Positions 49,546 through 58,393 of a stretch of 64,000 nt of DNA are shown piece after piece. The stretch spans positions 6,820,001 to 6,884,000 of the forward strand of contig NZ_CP080521.1 of NCBI RefSeq assembly GCF_019468565.1, written 5' to 3'. Under the pieces are notes generated by a model. The model did not search any database, was not told where the DNA came from, and was given only the letters and a program-made list of their open reading frames with translations. This stretch comes from Pseudonocardia sp. DSM 110487. Lineage in GTDB: Bacteria > Actinomycetota > Actinomycetes > Mycobacteriales > Pseudonocardiaceae. Made by a program: the position numbers and the translations under genes. The stretch's first letter is position 1. Each line of letters opens with the position of its first letter.

Positions 49546-50168
49546 CCGTCCTGGCGCGGGCGGCGGCACACGTAGACGAACGCGGGCGGCAGGTTGCGCC
49601 AGACCGTGGCGCTCACCAGCACCTCGTCGAAGGTGTCGCGCAGGCGGCGCCGGAACCGGCGGGCGGCCCCGAGCGTCATCCCGTGCAGGTAGGCGAACGT
49701 GGTGAAGGCGCCTTGGTCACCGATCACACGGCTGATCTCACCGAGCAGCGCGGTCTGGGTGGCGTCGTCGAACAGCGCCCAGGGAAGCCCGCAGATCACG
49801 GCGTCGACTCGTGTGATCCCGCGGTCGGCCAGCAGCTTGCCGAGATCGGCGGCGTTGCCCTGCACGACGTCGAGATCCGGGTGCGTGCGACGCAGGTACT
49901 CGACCATTCGGGGGTCGAGCTCCACGGCGAGGTGCCGGGCGCCCTCCGGCAGCTTCTCGGCGATCACCGCGCTCACCGCACCGGTGCCCGGCCCCAGCTC
50001 GACCACCACCGGCTCCCCGGCGCGCGGCACCACCGACGCGAGCACCGCCCCGAGCCGCGGAGAGCTCGGCGCGATCGCGCCCATCGTCGCCGGGCGGCGC
50101 AGCGCCGCGGCGAGGAACGCGCGGCGGGCGGACCGCGCCTCCGCGGCGGAGCGGGTCTCGGACGTCAT
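49542..50168 (-). CDS. SAM-dependent methyltransferase (phospholipid N-methyltransferase-like)
   Basis: The 208-residue protein has LRRPATMGAIAPSSPRLGAV, VVELGPGTGAVSAVIAEKL (motif I), HLAVELDPRMVEYLRRTHPD and VDAVICGLPWALFDD (motif IV). This matches the PmtA/rRNA adenine dimethylase-like group of stand-alone methyltransferases, some of which methylate phosphatidylethanolamine. Coupled to the MATE gene. Acceptor not certain. Confidence 0.8.
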   Translation of the reverse strand: MTSETRSAAEARSARRAFLAAALRRPATMGAIAPSSPRLGAVLASVVPRAGEPVVVELGPGTGAVSAVIAEKLPEGARHLAVELDPRMVEYLRRTHPDLDVVQGNAADLGKLLADRGITRVDAVICGLPWALFDDATQTALLGEISRVIGDQGAFTTFAYLHGMTLGAARRFRRRLRDTFDEVLVSATVWRNLPPAFVYVCRRPRQDG

Positions 50169-50279
50169 GCAGGCTTCCTCCGAATCGGTTCGCTCTGCTC
50201 ACCGTAGCGGCCGAGGATTCGGGACCACCCCCAGCACGGATTCCGACGAACGCGCCGCTCGTCGGAATGGGGCGGGCTG

Positions 50280-51245
50280 CTATCCCGCCAGGGCGGCGCG
50301 GAGCGCTGCCAGTACGTCCTGTTCGGTGCCTTCGCGGGTGAACCCGGCGGCCATCGCGTGGCCCCCGCCGCCGAGGGCGGTGGCGACGGCCGCGACATCC
50401 ACCGTGCCCGCCGAACGGAGCGACACCCGCCACCGTCGCTCCTCGATCTGCATGACGGAGGCCACCACCTCGGCCTCGACCGCCGTCCGGAGCACCTCGA
50501 CGACGCTGTCGATCTCCTCGGACCGGTACCGCCGGACGTCGGCGAGGGGGATCGTGGTGTGGAGCAGCCCCGACGGCTCGAGCACAGCCCGCTCGAGCGC
50601 GCCGCCGAGCCCCTCGAACCAGGCGAAGGGATGGCTGTCCATCAGAGTCCTGGTCAAGGCCGCCGGGTCGGCGCCCGCCTCCACCAGGTCAGCGGCGAGG
50701 CGGTACGCCGCAGGGCCTGCGGTGCGGAAGCCGCGGGTGTCGGTGACGAGGCCCGCGTAGAGGCAGCGCGCCATGTCGGCGTCGATCGGCGCGCCCATCT
50801 CGACGAGCACGCGGTGCGCCAGCACCACCGTGGCCTCCGCACCCGGGTCGAGCACCTGCACGTCGCCGAATCCCGGGTTGGTGGCGTGGTGGTCGAGCAT
50901 CACCGTGCGCCCGGCCGTGTCGAGCAACCGGCCGAGGGAGCCGAGCCGGCGCGGCTCGGCCGCGTCGCAGCTGACCAGCACTTCGGGTGCCGCGATCACC
51001 CTCGCGGGAGGGACCAGCAGCCCGAGCGCGTCGAGCGGTTCGAGGGACTCGGGCACCCGGTCCGGCGACGAGAACGCCACCTGCACCCGGGCGCCCCGTC
51101 TGCGCAGGGCGATCCCGAGCGCGAGCGCGCTTCCCAGCGCGTCGGCGTCCGGGTCGATGTGGGCCAGTAGCGTGACGTCCCGCGCACCCCCGAGGACCGC
51201 AGCCGCCTCGGCCACTGCCTGGTCCACGGTGACGACTCGGCTCAC
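50280..51245 (-). CDS. DHH/DHHA1 phosphoesterase (NrnA-like oligoribonuclease/PAP phosphatase)
   Basis: The 321-residue protein has the DHH family motifs LLAHIDPDADALGSALAL, VMLDHHATN (DHH) and a C-terminal DHHA1 GGGGHAMAAGF. NrnA-type enzymes degrade nano-RNA and dephosphorylate pAp; mycobacterial relatives also hydrolyse cyclic dinucleotides. GTG 51245 overlaps the rbfA stop (GTGA). The link to rbfA is conserved across Gram-positive bacteria. Confidence 0.92.
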   Translation of the reverse strand: MSRVVTVDQAVAEAAAVLGGARDVTLLAHIDPDADALGSALALGIALRRRGARVQVAFSSPDRVPESLEPLDALGLLVPPARVIAAPEVLVSCDAAEPRRLGSLGRLLDTAGRTVMLDHHATNPGFGDVQVLDPGAEATVVLAHRVLVEMGAPIDADMARCLYAGLVTDTRGFRTAGPAAYRLAADLVEAGADPAALTRTLMDSHPFAWFEGLGGALERAVLEPSGLLHTTIPLADVRRYRSEEIDSVVEVLRTAVEAEVVASVMQIEERRWRVSLRSAGTVDVAAVATALGGGGHAMAAGFTREGTEQDVLAALRAALAG

Positions 51246-51697
51246 AGGTCTCCTTCGTCTTCACGCTCCCGGGGCACCCGGTACGGGTCCGGGTCGCCCG
51301 CGGGGCGGGCCGACGCCGCCAGCCGGGCGACCTCGGCGTCGGACTCGCGGGTGCGGGCGAGCAGCTCCTCCATGTGGCGGGCCGTGTCCGGCACATGGTC
51401 CGGCACGAAGACGAGCGAGGGGGTGTGCCGGATCCCGGTGCCCGCGCCCACCATCGAGCGCAGCACACCGGTGGCGCTGGCGAGTGCTGCGGCGGCGCCC
51501 GCGGCGTCCGGGTCGGCGTCGACGCGCTCCCCCAGCACCGTGTAGTACACGGTGGCCTCACGCAGATCACCGGTGACCCGGGTGTCGGTGATGGTCACCA
51601 TCTTCAGCCGAGGGTCCTTGACCTCGTGCTCCAAGGCGGCCGCCACGATCTGCGTGATCCGCTTGGATAGCCGCCGCGCGCGGGCGTGATCCACCAC
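51242..51697 (-). CDS. rbfA: 30S ribosome-binding factor
   Basis: The 151-residue protein has the RbfA KH-like pattern: RRLSKRITQIVAAALEHEVK, DPRLKMVTITDTRVTGDLRE and RHTPSLVFVPD. It aids maturation of the 16S rRNA 5' end. The acidic, disordered tail is typical of actinobacteria. GTG 51697 or 51694 may be the start. Confidence 0.94.
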   Translation of the reverse strand: MVDHARARRLSKRITQIVAAALEHEVKDPRLKMVTITDTRVTGDLREATVYYTVLGERVDADPDAAGAAAALASATGVLRSMVGAGTGIRHTPSLVFVPDHVPDTARHMEELLARTRESDAEVARLAASARPAGDPDPYRVPREREDEGDL

Positions 51698-51721
51698 AAC
51701 TACAGCCCTCCCAGGATCTGG

Positions 51722-52018
51722 CTAGTCCTCAGGGCCCAGCAGCCGGTGCCGGGCCGAGAGGAGTTCGAGCTCGGGGCGCGCGGCGACCAGCCGCTCGCAC
51801 CGGTCGAGTACCTCGGTGACGTGTCCGGAATCGGCCGCGACGCACGCGACCCCGAGCAGCGCGCGGCGGTGCAGTTCGAGGTGCCCCGCCTCGGAGACGG
51901 CCACCTCGAACTTCCGGCGCAGCTCGGCCAGCACGGGCCGGACTCTCGCTCTCTTCTGCTTGAGTGAGTGGACGTCCCCGGGGAGGAGGACGTCCAGCTC
52001 GAGTGCTCCGACGAACAT
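51722..52018 (-). CDS. DUF503 family protein (YlxP)
   Basis: The 98-residue protein begins MFVGALELDVLLPGDVHSLK and contains KQKRARVRPVLAELRRKFEV, the DUF503 signature. The gene is nearly always found between infB and rbfA, as here, and a role in translation or ribosome assembly is suspected. GGAGAG precedes ATG 52018. Confidence 0.9.
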   Translation of the reverse strand: MFVGALELDVLLPGDVHSLKQKRARVRPVLAELRRKFEVAVSEAGHLELHRRALLGVACVAADSGHVTEVLDRCERLVAARPELELLSARHRLLGPED

Positions 52019-52031
52019 GGCTCTCCGACGT

Positions 52032-52062
52032 GGTGAGGGCCGGGACGTGCCCGGCCCTCACC
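52032..52062 (-). terminator. terminator between infB and DUF503 gene
   Basis: GGTGAGGGCCGGG and its perfect complement (13-bp arms) flank a 5-base loop, seven bases after the infB stop. It probably attenuates transcription into DUF503-rbfA. Confidence 0.65.
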
Positions 52063-52068
52063 TGTTCG

Positions 52069-55000
52069 TCAGCTCCTCGGCTTCTCGCGCATCTCGAAGG
52101 TCTCGACGACGTCGCCGACCTTGATGTCGCTGTAGTTGCCGAGCGTGAAACCGCACTCGAAGCCCTCGCGGACCTCGACCACGTCGTCCTTGAACCGCCG
52201 CAGCGAGCTGATCGGCAAGTTCTCGGCGATCACGACGTTGTCGCGCAGCAGGCGGCCGCGGGCGTTGCGCCGGATCTCGCCGGACATCACGAGGCAACCG
52301 GCGATCGTGCCGACCCGGGAGGACTTGAAGACCTCGCGGACCTCGGCGCGGCCCAGCTCGACCTCCTCGAACTCCGGCTTGAGCATGCCCTTGAGCGCCT
52401 GCTCGATCTCCTCGATGGCCTGGTAGATCACCGTGTAGTAGCGGATCTCCACGCCGTCGCGGTTGGCGAGCTCGGTGGCCTTGCCCTCGGCCCGGACGTT
52501 GAAGCCCAAGACGATGGCGTCGGACGCCGTTGCCAGGTTGACGTCGCCCTCCGTGATGCCACCGACACCGCGGTGGATCACCCTGAGCTCGACCTCCTCG
52601 CCCACGTCGATCTTCAGGAGCGCGTCCTCGAGGGCCTCGACGGTACCCGAGTTGTCGCCCTTGATGATCAGGTTGAGGCTGCTGGTCTCCTTCAGCGCGG
52701 CGTCCAGGTCCTCAAGGCTGACGCGCTTGCGACGGCTCGCCAGCTCGGCGTTGCGCTCACGCGCGCGGCGCCGGTCGGCGATCTGGCGGGCCACCCGGTC
52801 CTCGTCGACGACGAGGAACGTGTCGCCTGCGCCTGGCACCGACGTGAAGCCGATGACCTGCACCGGACGCGACGGGTAGGCCTCCGTGACGTCCTCGCCG
52901 TGCTCGTCGAGCATTCGCCGGACACGCCCGGAGGCGTCGCCCGCGACGATCGAGTCGCCGACCCGCAGCGTGCCGCGCTGCACCAGCACCGTGGCCACCG
53001 GGCCGCGGCCGCGGTCCAGGTGCGCCTCGATCGCGACGCCCTGGGCCTCCATGTTCGGGTTGGCCCGCAGGTCGAGCGCGGCGTCCGCGGTGAGCAGGAT
53101 CGCCTCGAGCAGCTGCTCGATGTTGATGTTCTCGCGGGCCGAGATGTCCACGAACATCGTCTCGCCGCCGTACTCCTCGGCGACCAGGCCGTACTCGGTG
53201 AGCTGCTGGCGGATCTTGGCGGGGTTGGCCCCCTCCTTGTCGATCTTGTTGACGGCCACCACGACCGGCACGTCGGCGGCCTGGGCGTGGTTGATCGCCT
53301 CGACCGTCTGCGGCATCACGCCGTCGTCGGCCGCGACCACGATCACCGCGATGTCCGTGGACTTCGCCCCGCGGGCACGCATGGCGGTGAACGCCTCGTG
53401 ACCAGGGGTGTCGATGAAGGTGATCGGCCGCTCGACACCGTCCAGCTCGGTGAGCACCTGATAGGCGCCGATGTGCTGGGTGATGCCGCCTGCCTCGCCC
53501 GCCGCGACGTTCGCCTTGCGGATGGTGTCGAGGAGGCGCGTCTTGCCGTGGTCGACGTGACCCATGACCGTGACGACCGGCGGCCGGAAGACCAGGTCCT
53601 CGTCGCCACCGGCGTTCTCCCCGTAGGAGATCGAGAAGCTGTCGAGCAGCTCGCGGTCCTCCTCCTCCGGGCTGACGACCTGGACCTGGTAGTTCATCTC
53701 GCTGCCGAGCAGCTCGAGGATCTCGTCCGAAACCGACTGCGTGGACGTGACCATCTCGCCGAGGTGGAACAGCACCTGCACCAGCGAAGCCGGGTTGGCG
53801 TTGATCTTGTCGGCGAAGTCGGTGAGCGACGCGCCACGCGGGAGCTTGATCGTCTCGCCCTGACCCTTCGGCAGGCGGACGCCGCCGACCGAGGGGGCCT
53901 GCATCGAGTCGAACTCCTGGCGCTTCTGCCGCTTCGACTTGCGACCCTTGCGCGCCGGTCCGCCGGGACGGCCGAACGCACCCGCGGCACCGCCGCGACC
54001 GCGACCGCCACCACCGCCGGGACGACCACCGCCACCGGGACCGCCGCGGAAGCCGCCGCCAGCGGGAGCACCGCCGCCACCGCCGCCGGGACCGCCGCCA
54101 CCGGGCCGGAAGCCGCCGCCACCGCCGCCGGGACGACCGCCACCGCCGGGACGACCACCGCCCGGACCGCCGGGACGACCGCCGGGGCCACCACGGCCAC
54201 CACCTGGTCCGCCGCCGGGACGACCACCCGCCGGACGCGCCGGCATCATGCCGGGGTTCGGCCGCGGTGGCATGTTGCCGGGCGACGGGCGCGGGCCGCC
54301 GCGACCGGGCTCACCGGAACGCGGTGCCTGCGGGCGCGGCCCACCGGGACGCGGGCCGCCCTGGCCCTGGCCTTGGCCCTGCCCCTGGCCACCCTGGCCC
54401 GGGGCCTGACCGCCACCGGGCGGGCCGGGGCGTGGGCCCTGCGGGCGCGGCGGGGCGCCCGATCCGACACCGAACGGGTTGTTGCCGACCCGCGGGGTGC
54501 GCGGGCCGGGACGCGGCGCCGCGGGGCGCGGCGGGATGACGCCCGGGGCGTCGGCCGCGGCTGCCGGGCGCTGCTGAGCGGGCGCGGGGCCGGGACGCGG
54601 ACCGGGACGAGCTCCCGGACGCTGCTGTCCGGGCGCGGGCGCCGTTGGCGAATCCGCCGCCGCGGCGGCCGGGCGCTGGGTTTCCGGGCGCTGGGTTTCC
54701 GGGCGCTGGGTTTCCGGGCGCTGGGTCTCCGGGCGCTGGGTCTCCGGACGCTGCGTCTCGGGACGCGGTGTTTCCGGACGCGGTGTCTCCGGCTGCTGGG
54801 CCGCCGGCCGCTCCGCCGCCGGGATCTGCGGCTCGCTGCGCGGGGTCTCCGGACGAGGCACCGCCTGCGGCGGGCCGGGACGGGGTCCGGGACGTGGGCC
54901 GGATGGCCGATCCGTGCCCGGCGCGGCCGGGCGCTCCTGCCGGGGCGGGCCGGGGACCGGGCCGCCGTTCCGCGGCGGGACGTTGCCGGGAGTTGGCGCG

Positions 55001-55221
55001 CCGCCACCCGGGCGCGGGCGGCCACCGCCGCCGCGCCGACGACCGTCGCCGGAATCGCCACCACCTGCGAGCGCCTCACGGAGCTTGCGGGCGACGGGTG
55101 CCTCGACGGTCGAGGACGGGGACTTCACGTACTCCCCGAGGTCCTGCAACTTGCTCAGGACCTGCTTACTGCTGACTCCGAGCTCTTTCGCGAGCTCGTG
55201 CACGCGGGCCTTGCCTGCCAC
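52069..55221 (-). CDS. infB: translation initiation factor IF-2
   Basis: GTG 55221 with AAGGAG upstream gives 1050 residues. The N-terminal IF2N domain reads VHELAKELGVSSKQVLSKLQ. A long low-complexity region (about 60-440) rich in Pro, Arg, Gly and Glu follows, including six PETQR repeats and glycine/proline runs. The G domain has VMGHVDHGKTRLLDTI (Lys560) and DTPGHEAFTAMRARGAKSTD, then domains II-IV to the end. IF-2 places initiator tRNA on the ribosome. The long disordered region is common in actinobacterial IF-2. Confidence 0.97.
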   Translation of the reverse strand: MAGKARVHELAKELGVSSKQVLSKLQDLGEYVKSPSSTVEAPVARKLREALAGGGDSGDGRRRGGGGRPRPGGGAPTPGNVPPRNGGPVPGPPRQERPAAPGTDRPSGPRPGPRPGPPQAVPRPETPRSEPQIPAAERPAAQQPETPRPETPRPETQRPETQRPETQRPETQRPETQRPETQRPAAAAADSPTAPAPGQQRPGARPGPRPGPAPAQQRPAAAADAPGVIPPRPAAPRPGPRTPRVGNNPFGVGSGAPPRPQGPRPGPPGGGQAPGQGGQGQGQGQGQGGPRPGGPRPQAPRSGEPGRGGPRPSPGNMPPRPNPGMMPARPAGGRPGGGPGGGRGGPGGRPGGPGGGRPGGGGRPGGGGGGFRPGGGGPGGGGGGAPAGGGFRGGPGGGGRPGGGGGRGRGGAAGAFGRPGGPARKGRKSKRQKRQEFDSMQAPSVGGVRLPKGQGETIKLPRGASLTDFADKINANPASLVQVLFHLGEMVTSTQSVSDEILELLGSEMNYQVQVVSPEEEDRELLDSFSISYGENAGGDEDLVFRPPVVTVMGHVDHGKTRLLDTIRKANVAAGEAGGITQHIGAYQVLTELDGVERPITFIDTPGHEAFTAMRARGAKSTDIAVIVVAADDGVMPQTVEAINHAQAADVPVVVAVNKIDKEGANPAKIRQQLTEYGLVAEEYGGETMFVDISARENINIEQLLEAILLTADAALDLRANPNMEAQGVAIEAHLDRGRGPVATVLVQRGTLRVGDSIVAGDASGRVRRMLDEHGEDVTEAYPSRPVQVIGFTSVPGAGDTFLVVDEDRVARQIADRRRARERNAELASRRKRVSLEDLDAALKETSSLNLIIKGDNSGTVEALEDALLKIDVGEEVELRVIHRGVGGITEGDVNLATASDAIVLGFNVRAEGKATELANRDGVEIRYYTVIYQAIEEIEQALKGMLKPEFEEVELGRAEVREVFKSSRVGTIAGCLVMSGEIRRNARGRLLRDNVVIAENLPISSLRRFKDDVVEVREGFECGFTLGNYSDIKVGDVVETFEMREKPRS
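54672..54770. repeat. 15-bp tandem repeat inside infB (PETQR)
   Basis: Six near-identical 15-base units encode PETQR in the disordered N-terminal region of IF-2, followed toward the N-terminus by two PETPR units. Copy number is likely to vary between strains. Confidence 0.75.
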
Positions 55222-55314
55222 TGCACTCCTTGTTAACCGGAGGCCGGGCGGCGGCACCGCTCGACCTCGAACCTAGTGTCGAAGCACGTTCATGGTGCGA
55301 TCTTCACGACTGGC

Positions 55315-55749
55315 TCATGACGGGTCGACCTTGCTTCCTGATGTGTTGGACTCGGGTGTCTCCCGAGCCCCGCTCATGCACACGGCGCCGATGTGGGCTC
55401 GCACCGGCGCGGGGTCCAGCGGCCCCGGGACGCGAAGCGCCCTCGGGAACGCCGAGCGCCGCTCGGCACGGTCCAGGCACTCCGGGGCGAGATGCAGCCA
55501 TGCACCGCGCCCGGGGAGCCTGCGCCGCAGGTCCGGGGTGAGCACCCCGTGCACCGCGACGACCCTCAACAGACCGTCGGCCACATCCCGGCACCGGCAA
55601 CCGATGCACGTCCGGACTGGTCCCGTGGCGGATCGATGATCCGGTGCGGGGGCCGGTCGTGCGGGGGCCGGACCCGAGTGGTGGGCCGGTGTGGAGTGTA
55701 GCGCAGCACCCGCACCCCCTACTCCATCGCTGCCTGCTCGACGGCTCAG
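55315..55749 (-). CDS. YlxR family RNA-binding protein (start uncertain)
   Basis: The family motif RTCIGCRCRD, then LLRVVAVHGVLTPDLRRRLP and GRGAWLHLAPECL identify YlxR, whose position between nusA and infB is conserved. No ATG, GTG or TTG lies in frame between the nusA stop and RTCIGC. The coordinates use CTG 55749, which overlaps the nusA stop as CTGA and would give an unusual 50-residue Ala/Pro/His-rich N-terminus. A different non-canonical start nearer the motif is possible. YlxR proteins modulate RNase P or transcription of many genes. Confidence 0.75.
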   Translation of the reverse strand: MSRRAGSDGVGGAGAALHSTPAHHSGPAPARPAPAPDHRSATGPVRTCIGCRCRDVADGLLRVVAVHGVLTPDLRRRLPGRGAWLHLAPECLDRAERRSAFPRALRVPGPLDPAPVRAHIGAVCMSGARETPESNTSGSKVDPS

Positions 55750-56765
55750 CCGACCGACTCCGTCTCTGGCGCGTCGACGGCCCCTCGGGGGTCGGCGTCG
55801 CTGCGGATGTCGATGCGCCAACCGGTGAGCCGGGCCGCCAACCGGGCGTTCTGTCCTTCCTTGCCGATCGCGAGCGACAGCTGGAAGTCCGGCACGACGA
55901 CCCGGGCGGTCTTCGTGCGGGCGTCCAGCACCGTGACCGAAACCACCTTCGACGGCGAGAGCGCGTTCCCGACGAACGTGGCCGGGTCCTCGGACCAGTC
56001 GATGATGTCGATCTTCTCTCCGGCCAGCTCGCTCATCACACCGCGTACTCGGGCGCCTACCGGACCGATGCACGCGCCCTTCGGGTTGACCCCGGACACA
56101 GTGGACCGGACCGCGATCTTGGATCGGTGACCGGCCTCCCGCGCCACCGCGACGATCTCCACGGAGCCGTCGACGATCTCGGGGACCTCGAGCGCGAAGA
56201 GCTTGCGCACGAGGTTGGGATGCGTACGGCTCAACGTGATCTGCGTCCCCCGCATTCCCCTGCTGACGCCCACGACGTAGCAGCGGATGCGCTCGCCGTG
56301 CTCGTAGCGCTCGCCGGGTACCTGCTCCGCCTGCGGCAGCACGCCCTCGGTGCCACCGGAGAGCTGGACGATCACCACGCCGCGGGCGTTGGCGCGTGCG
56401 TCGCGCTGGATGACGCCCGCGACGATCTCGCCCTCCTTCGCCGCGAACTCGCCGTAGGTGCGCTCGTGCTCGGCGTCACGCAGCCGCTGCACGATCACCT
56501 GCCGCGCGGTGGTGGCGGCGATCCGCCCGAAACCCTCCGGGGTGTCGTCCCACTCGGTGTCGACCGAACCGTCGGGCCCCAACTCCTGTGCGAGCACCCG
56601 CACCGCGCCCGTCTTGCGGTCGATGTCGATCCGCGCGTGCGGCTGGTGGCCGTCGGTGTGCTTGTACGCCGTGATCAGCGCGGTCTCGATGGCCTCGATG
56701 ACCGTCTCGAACGGGATGTCCTTCTCGCGCTCGATGGTGCGCAGCGCCGCGATGTCGACGTTCAC
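55746..56765 (-). CDS. nusA: transcription termination/antitermination protein NusA
   Basis: The 339-residue protein starts at GTG 56765 and has the short actinobacterial form: NusA N-domain (TIEREKDIPFETVIEAIETA), S1 domain (GEIVAGVIQRDARANARGVV), and two KH domains (VNPKGACIGPVGARVRGVMS and LAIGKEGQNARLAARLTGW). It binds RNA polymerase and controls pausing and termination. GTGA couples it to rimP. Confidence 0.96.
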   Translation of the reverse strand: MNVDIAALRTIEREKDIPFETVIEAIETALITAYKHTDGHQPHARIDIDRKTGAVRVLAQELGPDGSVDTEWDDTPEGFGRIAATTARQVIVQRLRDAEHERTYGEFAAKEGEIVAGVIQRDARANARGVVIVQLSGGTEGVLPQAEQVPGERYEHGERIRCYVVGVSRGMRGTQITLSRTHPNLVRKLFALEVPEIVDGSVEIVAVAREAGHRSKIAVRSTVSGVNPKGACIGPVGARVRGVMSELAGEKIDIIDWSEDPATFVGNALSPSKVVSVTVLDARTKTARVVVPDFQLSLAIGKEGQNARLAARLTGWRIDIRSDADPRGAVDAPETESVG

Positions 56766-57286
56766 GCCGTACCCTCCTCTTGCAGCAGCGCCACCTCGTG
56801 CTCCGGCGCGGGCCGGAACTCCACCTGCACACCCGCGTGGGCCACGTCGGCGTAGCGCAGTTCGCGCCGCTGTCCGTCGACGAGCACGGTGACGGCCTCC
56901 TCGCCGGCAGCGCCGACGCGGCCGGTGAACTTCGTACCGTCGTGCAGCCGGACGGCCACCTGGCGCAGGTGCGCCCGCCGCCAGTGCCGCTGCCCGGTGA
57001 GCGGGCGGTCGACACCGGGAGAGGTGACCTCCAAGGTGTACGAGCCACCGATGAGGTGCTCTTGACGGTCCAGCTCGGCCGAGATCGCTCGCGAGACGGC
57101 CGCGATGTCGTCCAGGCCCACGCCCTCGTCGGAGTCGACCACCACCTTGACGGTGTGGCGGCGGCCCGCGGACCGGACATCGAGCAGGTCGAGCTCGAAG
57201 CCGGCGTCCGCGACGATCGGCGCCAGCACGCCGTGCAGCTCGCCGGATTGCGGACCGGCGTCCTGCGCGGAGCGGGGGGAGGGCAT
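56762..57286 (-). CDS. rimP: ribosome maturation factor RimP
   Basis: ATG 57286 preceded by GGAGTAG gives 174 residues. The RimP pattern is visible: FELDLLDVRSAGRRHTVKVV, VGLDDIAAVSRAISAELDRQ and LEVTSPGVDRPLTGQRHWRR. It assists 30S assembly. It is the first gene of the nusA-infB operon. Confidence 0.94.
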   Translation of the reverse strand: MPSPRSAQDAGPQSGELHGVLAPIVADAGFELDLLDVRSAGRRHTVKVVVDSDEGVGLDDIAAVSRAISAELDRQEHLIGGSYTLEVTSPGVDRPLTGQRHWRRAHLRQVAVRLHDGTKFTGRVGAAGEEAVTVLVDGQRRELRYADVAHAGVQVEFRPAPEHEVALLQEEGTA

Positions 57287-57483
57287 CGCGTCTACTCCTA
57301 CGAACGGGGTGGGTCTGTCAGGGTATCGCGCCACCGAACGGACCCACGCGGGCCGTTACCCCGCGTGAACCACCCAGCACCCGGTCGCGCTCGGGAGGCC
57401 GGGTGGCAGGATGGGCGCCCGGCGAGTGCGGTTGGGGAGGATCCCGCGCCCCGGGTCGAGGAGAAGTCGTGGCAGGAGCGGCA

Positions 57484-57924
57484 ATGAGCCGGCGGCGCGT
57501 GCTCGCCGGTCTGCTGCTCCTCCCTCCGGCCGTTGCCGGATGCGCGCTGGGCCGCGCGGCCGGACCCACCGAGCCCGACCCGCTGATCGCGCTCGCCGAC
57601 GCCGCCCGCGCCGACGCCGCGCTCGCGGCGGCCGCTGTGGCGACCGACCAGGGCCTGGCCTCCGCGCTGCAGCCGCTCGTCGAGGCGCGTACCCAGCACG
57701 CCGCCGCGCTCGACGCCGAGGTCGCACGGCTGAACCCGAGCCGCCCCACCCCGGCCCCCTCGCCCCGGCCATCGGGCCGTCCGGGCCGCGCCGAGGTGCA
57801 GCAGGCGGTGCTGGCGTCCGGGCGCGCCGCCGGGGACGTCGCGCTCGGCCTGCCGCCCGAGCGGGTCGGGCTCGTCGCGTCGGTGGCCGCGTGCTGCAGC
57901 ACGTACGCGGAGGTGCTCACGTGA
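57484..57924 (+). CDS. small lipoprotein
   Basis: ATG 57484 (GTG 57469 is also possible) gives 146 residues with a lipoprotein signal: RRR, LAGLLLLPPAVAGC. The rest is alanine-rich helix with a short Pro/Ser linker. No family was recognised with confidence. It overlaps the DUF4439 gene by GTGA; this lipoprotein plus ferritin-like pair is recurrent in actinomycetes and probably a functional unit. Confidence 0.75.
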   Translation: MSRRRVLAGLLLLPPAVAGCALGRAAGPTEPDPLIALADAARADAALAAAAVATDQGLASALQPLVEARTQHAAALDAEVARLNPSRPTPAPSPRPSGRPGRAEVQQAVLASGRAAGDVALGLPPERVGLVASVAACCSTYAEVLT

Positions 57925-58376
57925 CGTCAGGGAACCCGCGGATCGGCGAGACCGCCGTCGCCGCGCTCCAGAACGCGCTCATGGCGGAGCACGCGGCCAT
58001 CTGGAGCTACGCGCTCGCCGTCGCGTTCCTCTCCGGCGCCGACGCGGCGCGGGCCCGTGAGGACGAGGAGGCGCACCGCGAGCTGCGCAACCAGGTCGAG
58101 GAGACCCTCACGCAGCTCGGCGCCCCAGCGGTCTCCGCCCAGCCCGCGTACTCCACCCCGCGACCGGTGACCGACCCCGCGTCGGCCGCTCAGCTCGCGG
58201 CCGTCGCCGAGACCGACGCGCTCGCCGCATGGCGGTCCGTGCTCGAACGCTCCCGTGACCGGGCACTGCGCCAGGCCGCCCTCGACACACTGAGCGCCGG
58301 CACCCTGCGCTGCGCCCGGTGGCGCGCGGCCATCGGCGAATCACCCACCATCCCGGTCTTCCCCGGGCAGCCCTGA
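57921..58376 (+). CDS. DUF4439 ferritin-like protein
   Basis: The 151-residue protein has four predicted helices with ALQNALMAEHAAIWSYALAV and AREDEEAHRELRNQVEETL, giving the Glu-x-x-His spacing of ferritin-like DUF4439 domains. Metal binding is likely, the reaction unknown. GTG 57921 overlaps the lipoprotein stop. Confidence 0.88.
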   Translation: MTSGNPRIGETAVAALQNALMAEHAAIWSYALAVAFLSGADAARAREDEEAHRELRNQVEETLTQLGAPAVSAQPAYSTPRPVTDPASAAQLAAVAETDALAAWRSVLERSRDRALRQAALDTLSAGTLRCARWRAAIGESPTIPVFPGQP

Positions 58377-58393
58377 CTGCGCGGTTCCGCGGA

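Noticed and set aside
55304..55609. A 101-codon minus-strand frame beginning MHRLPVPGCGRR
   Set aside because: It is out of frame with ylxR, whose RTCIGC and GRGAWLH motifs lie in the neighbouring phase.
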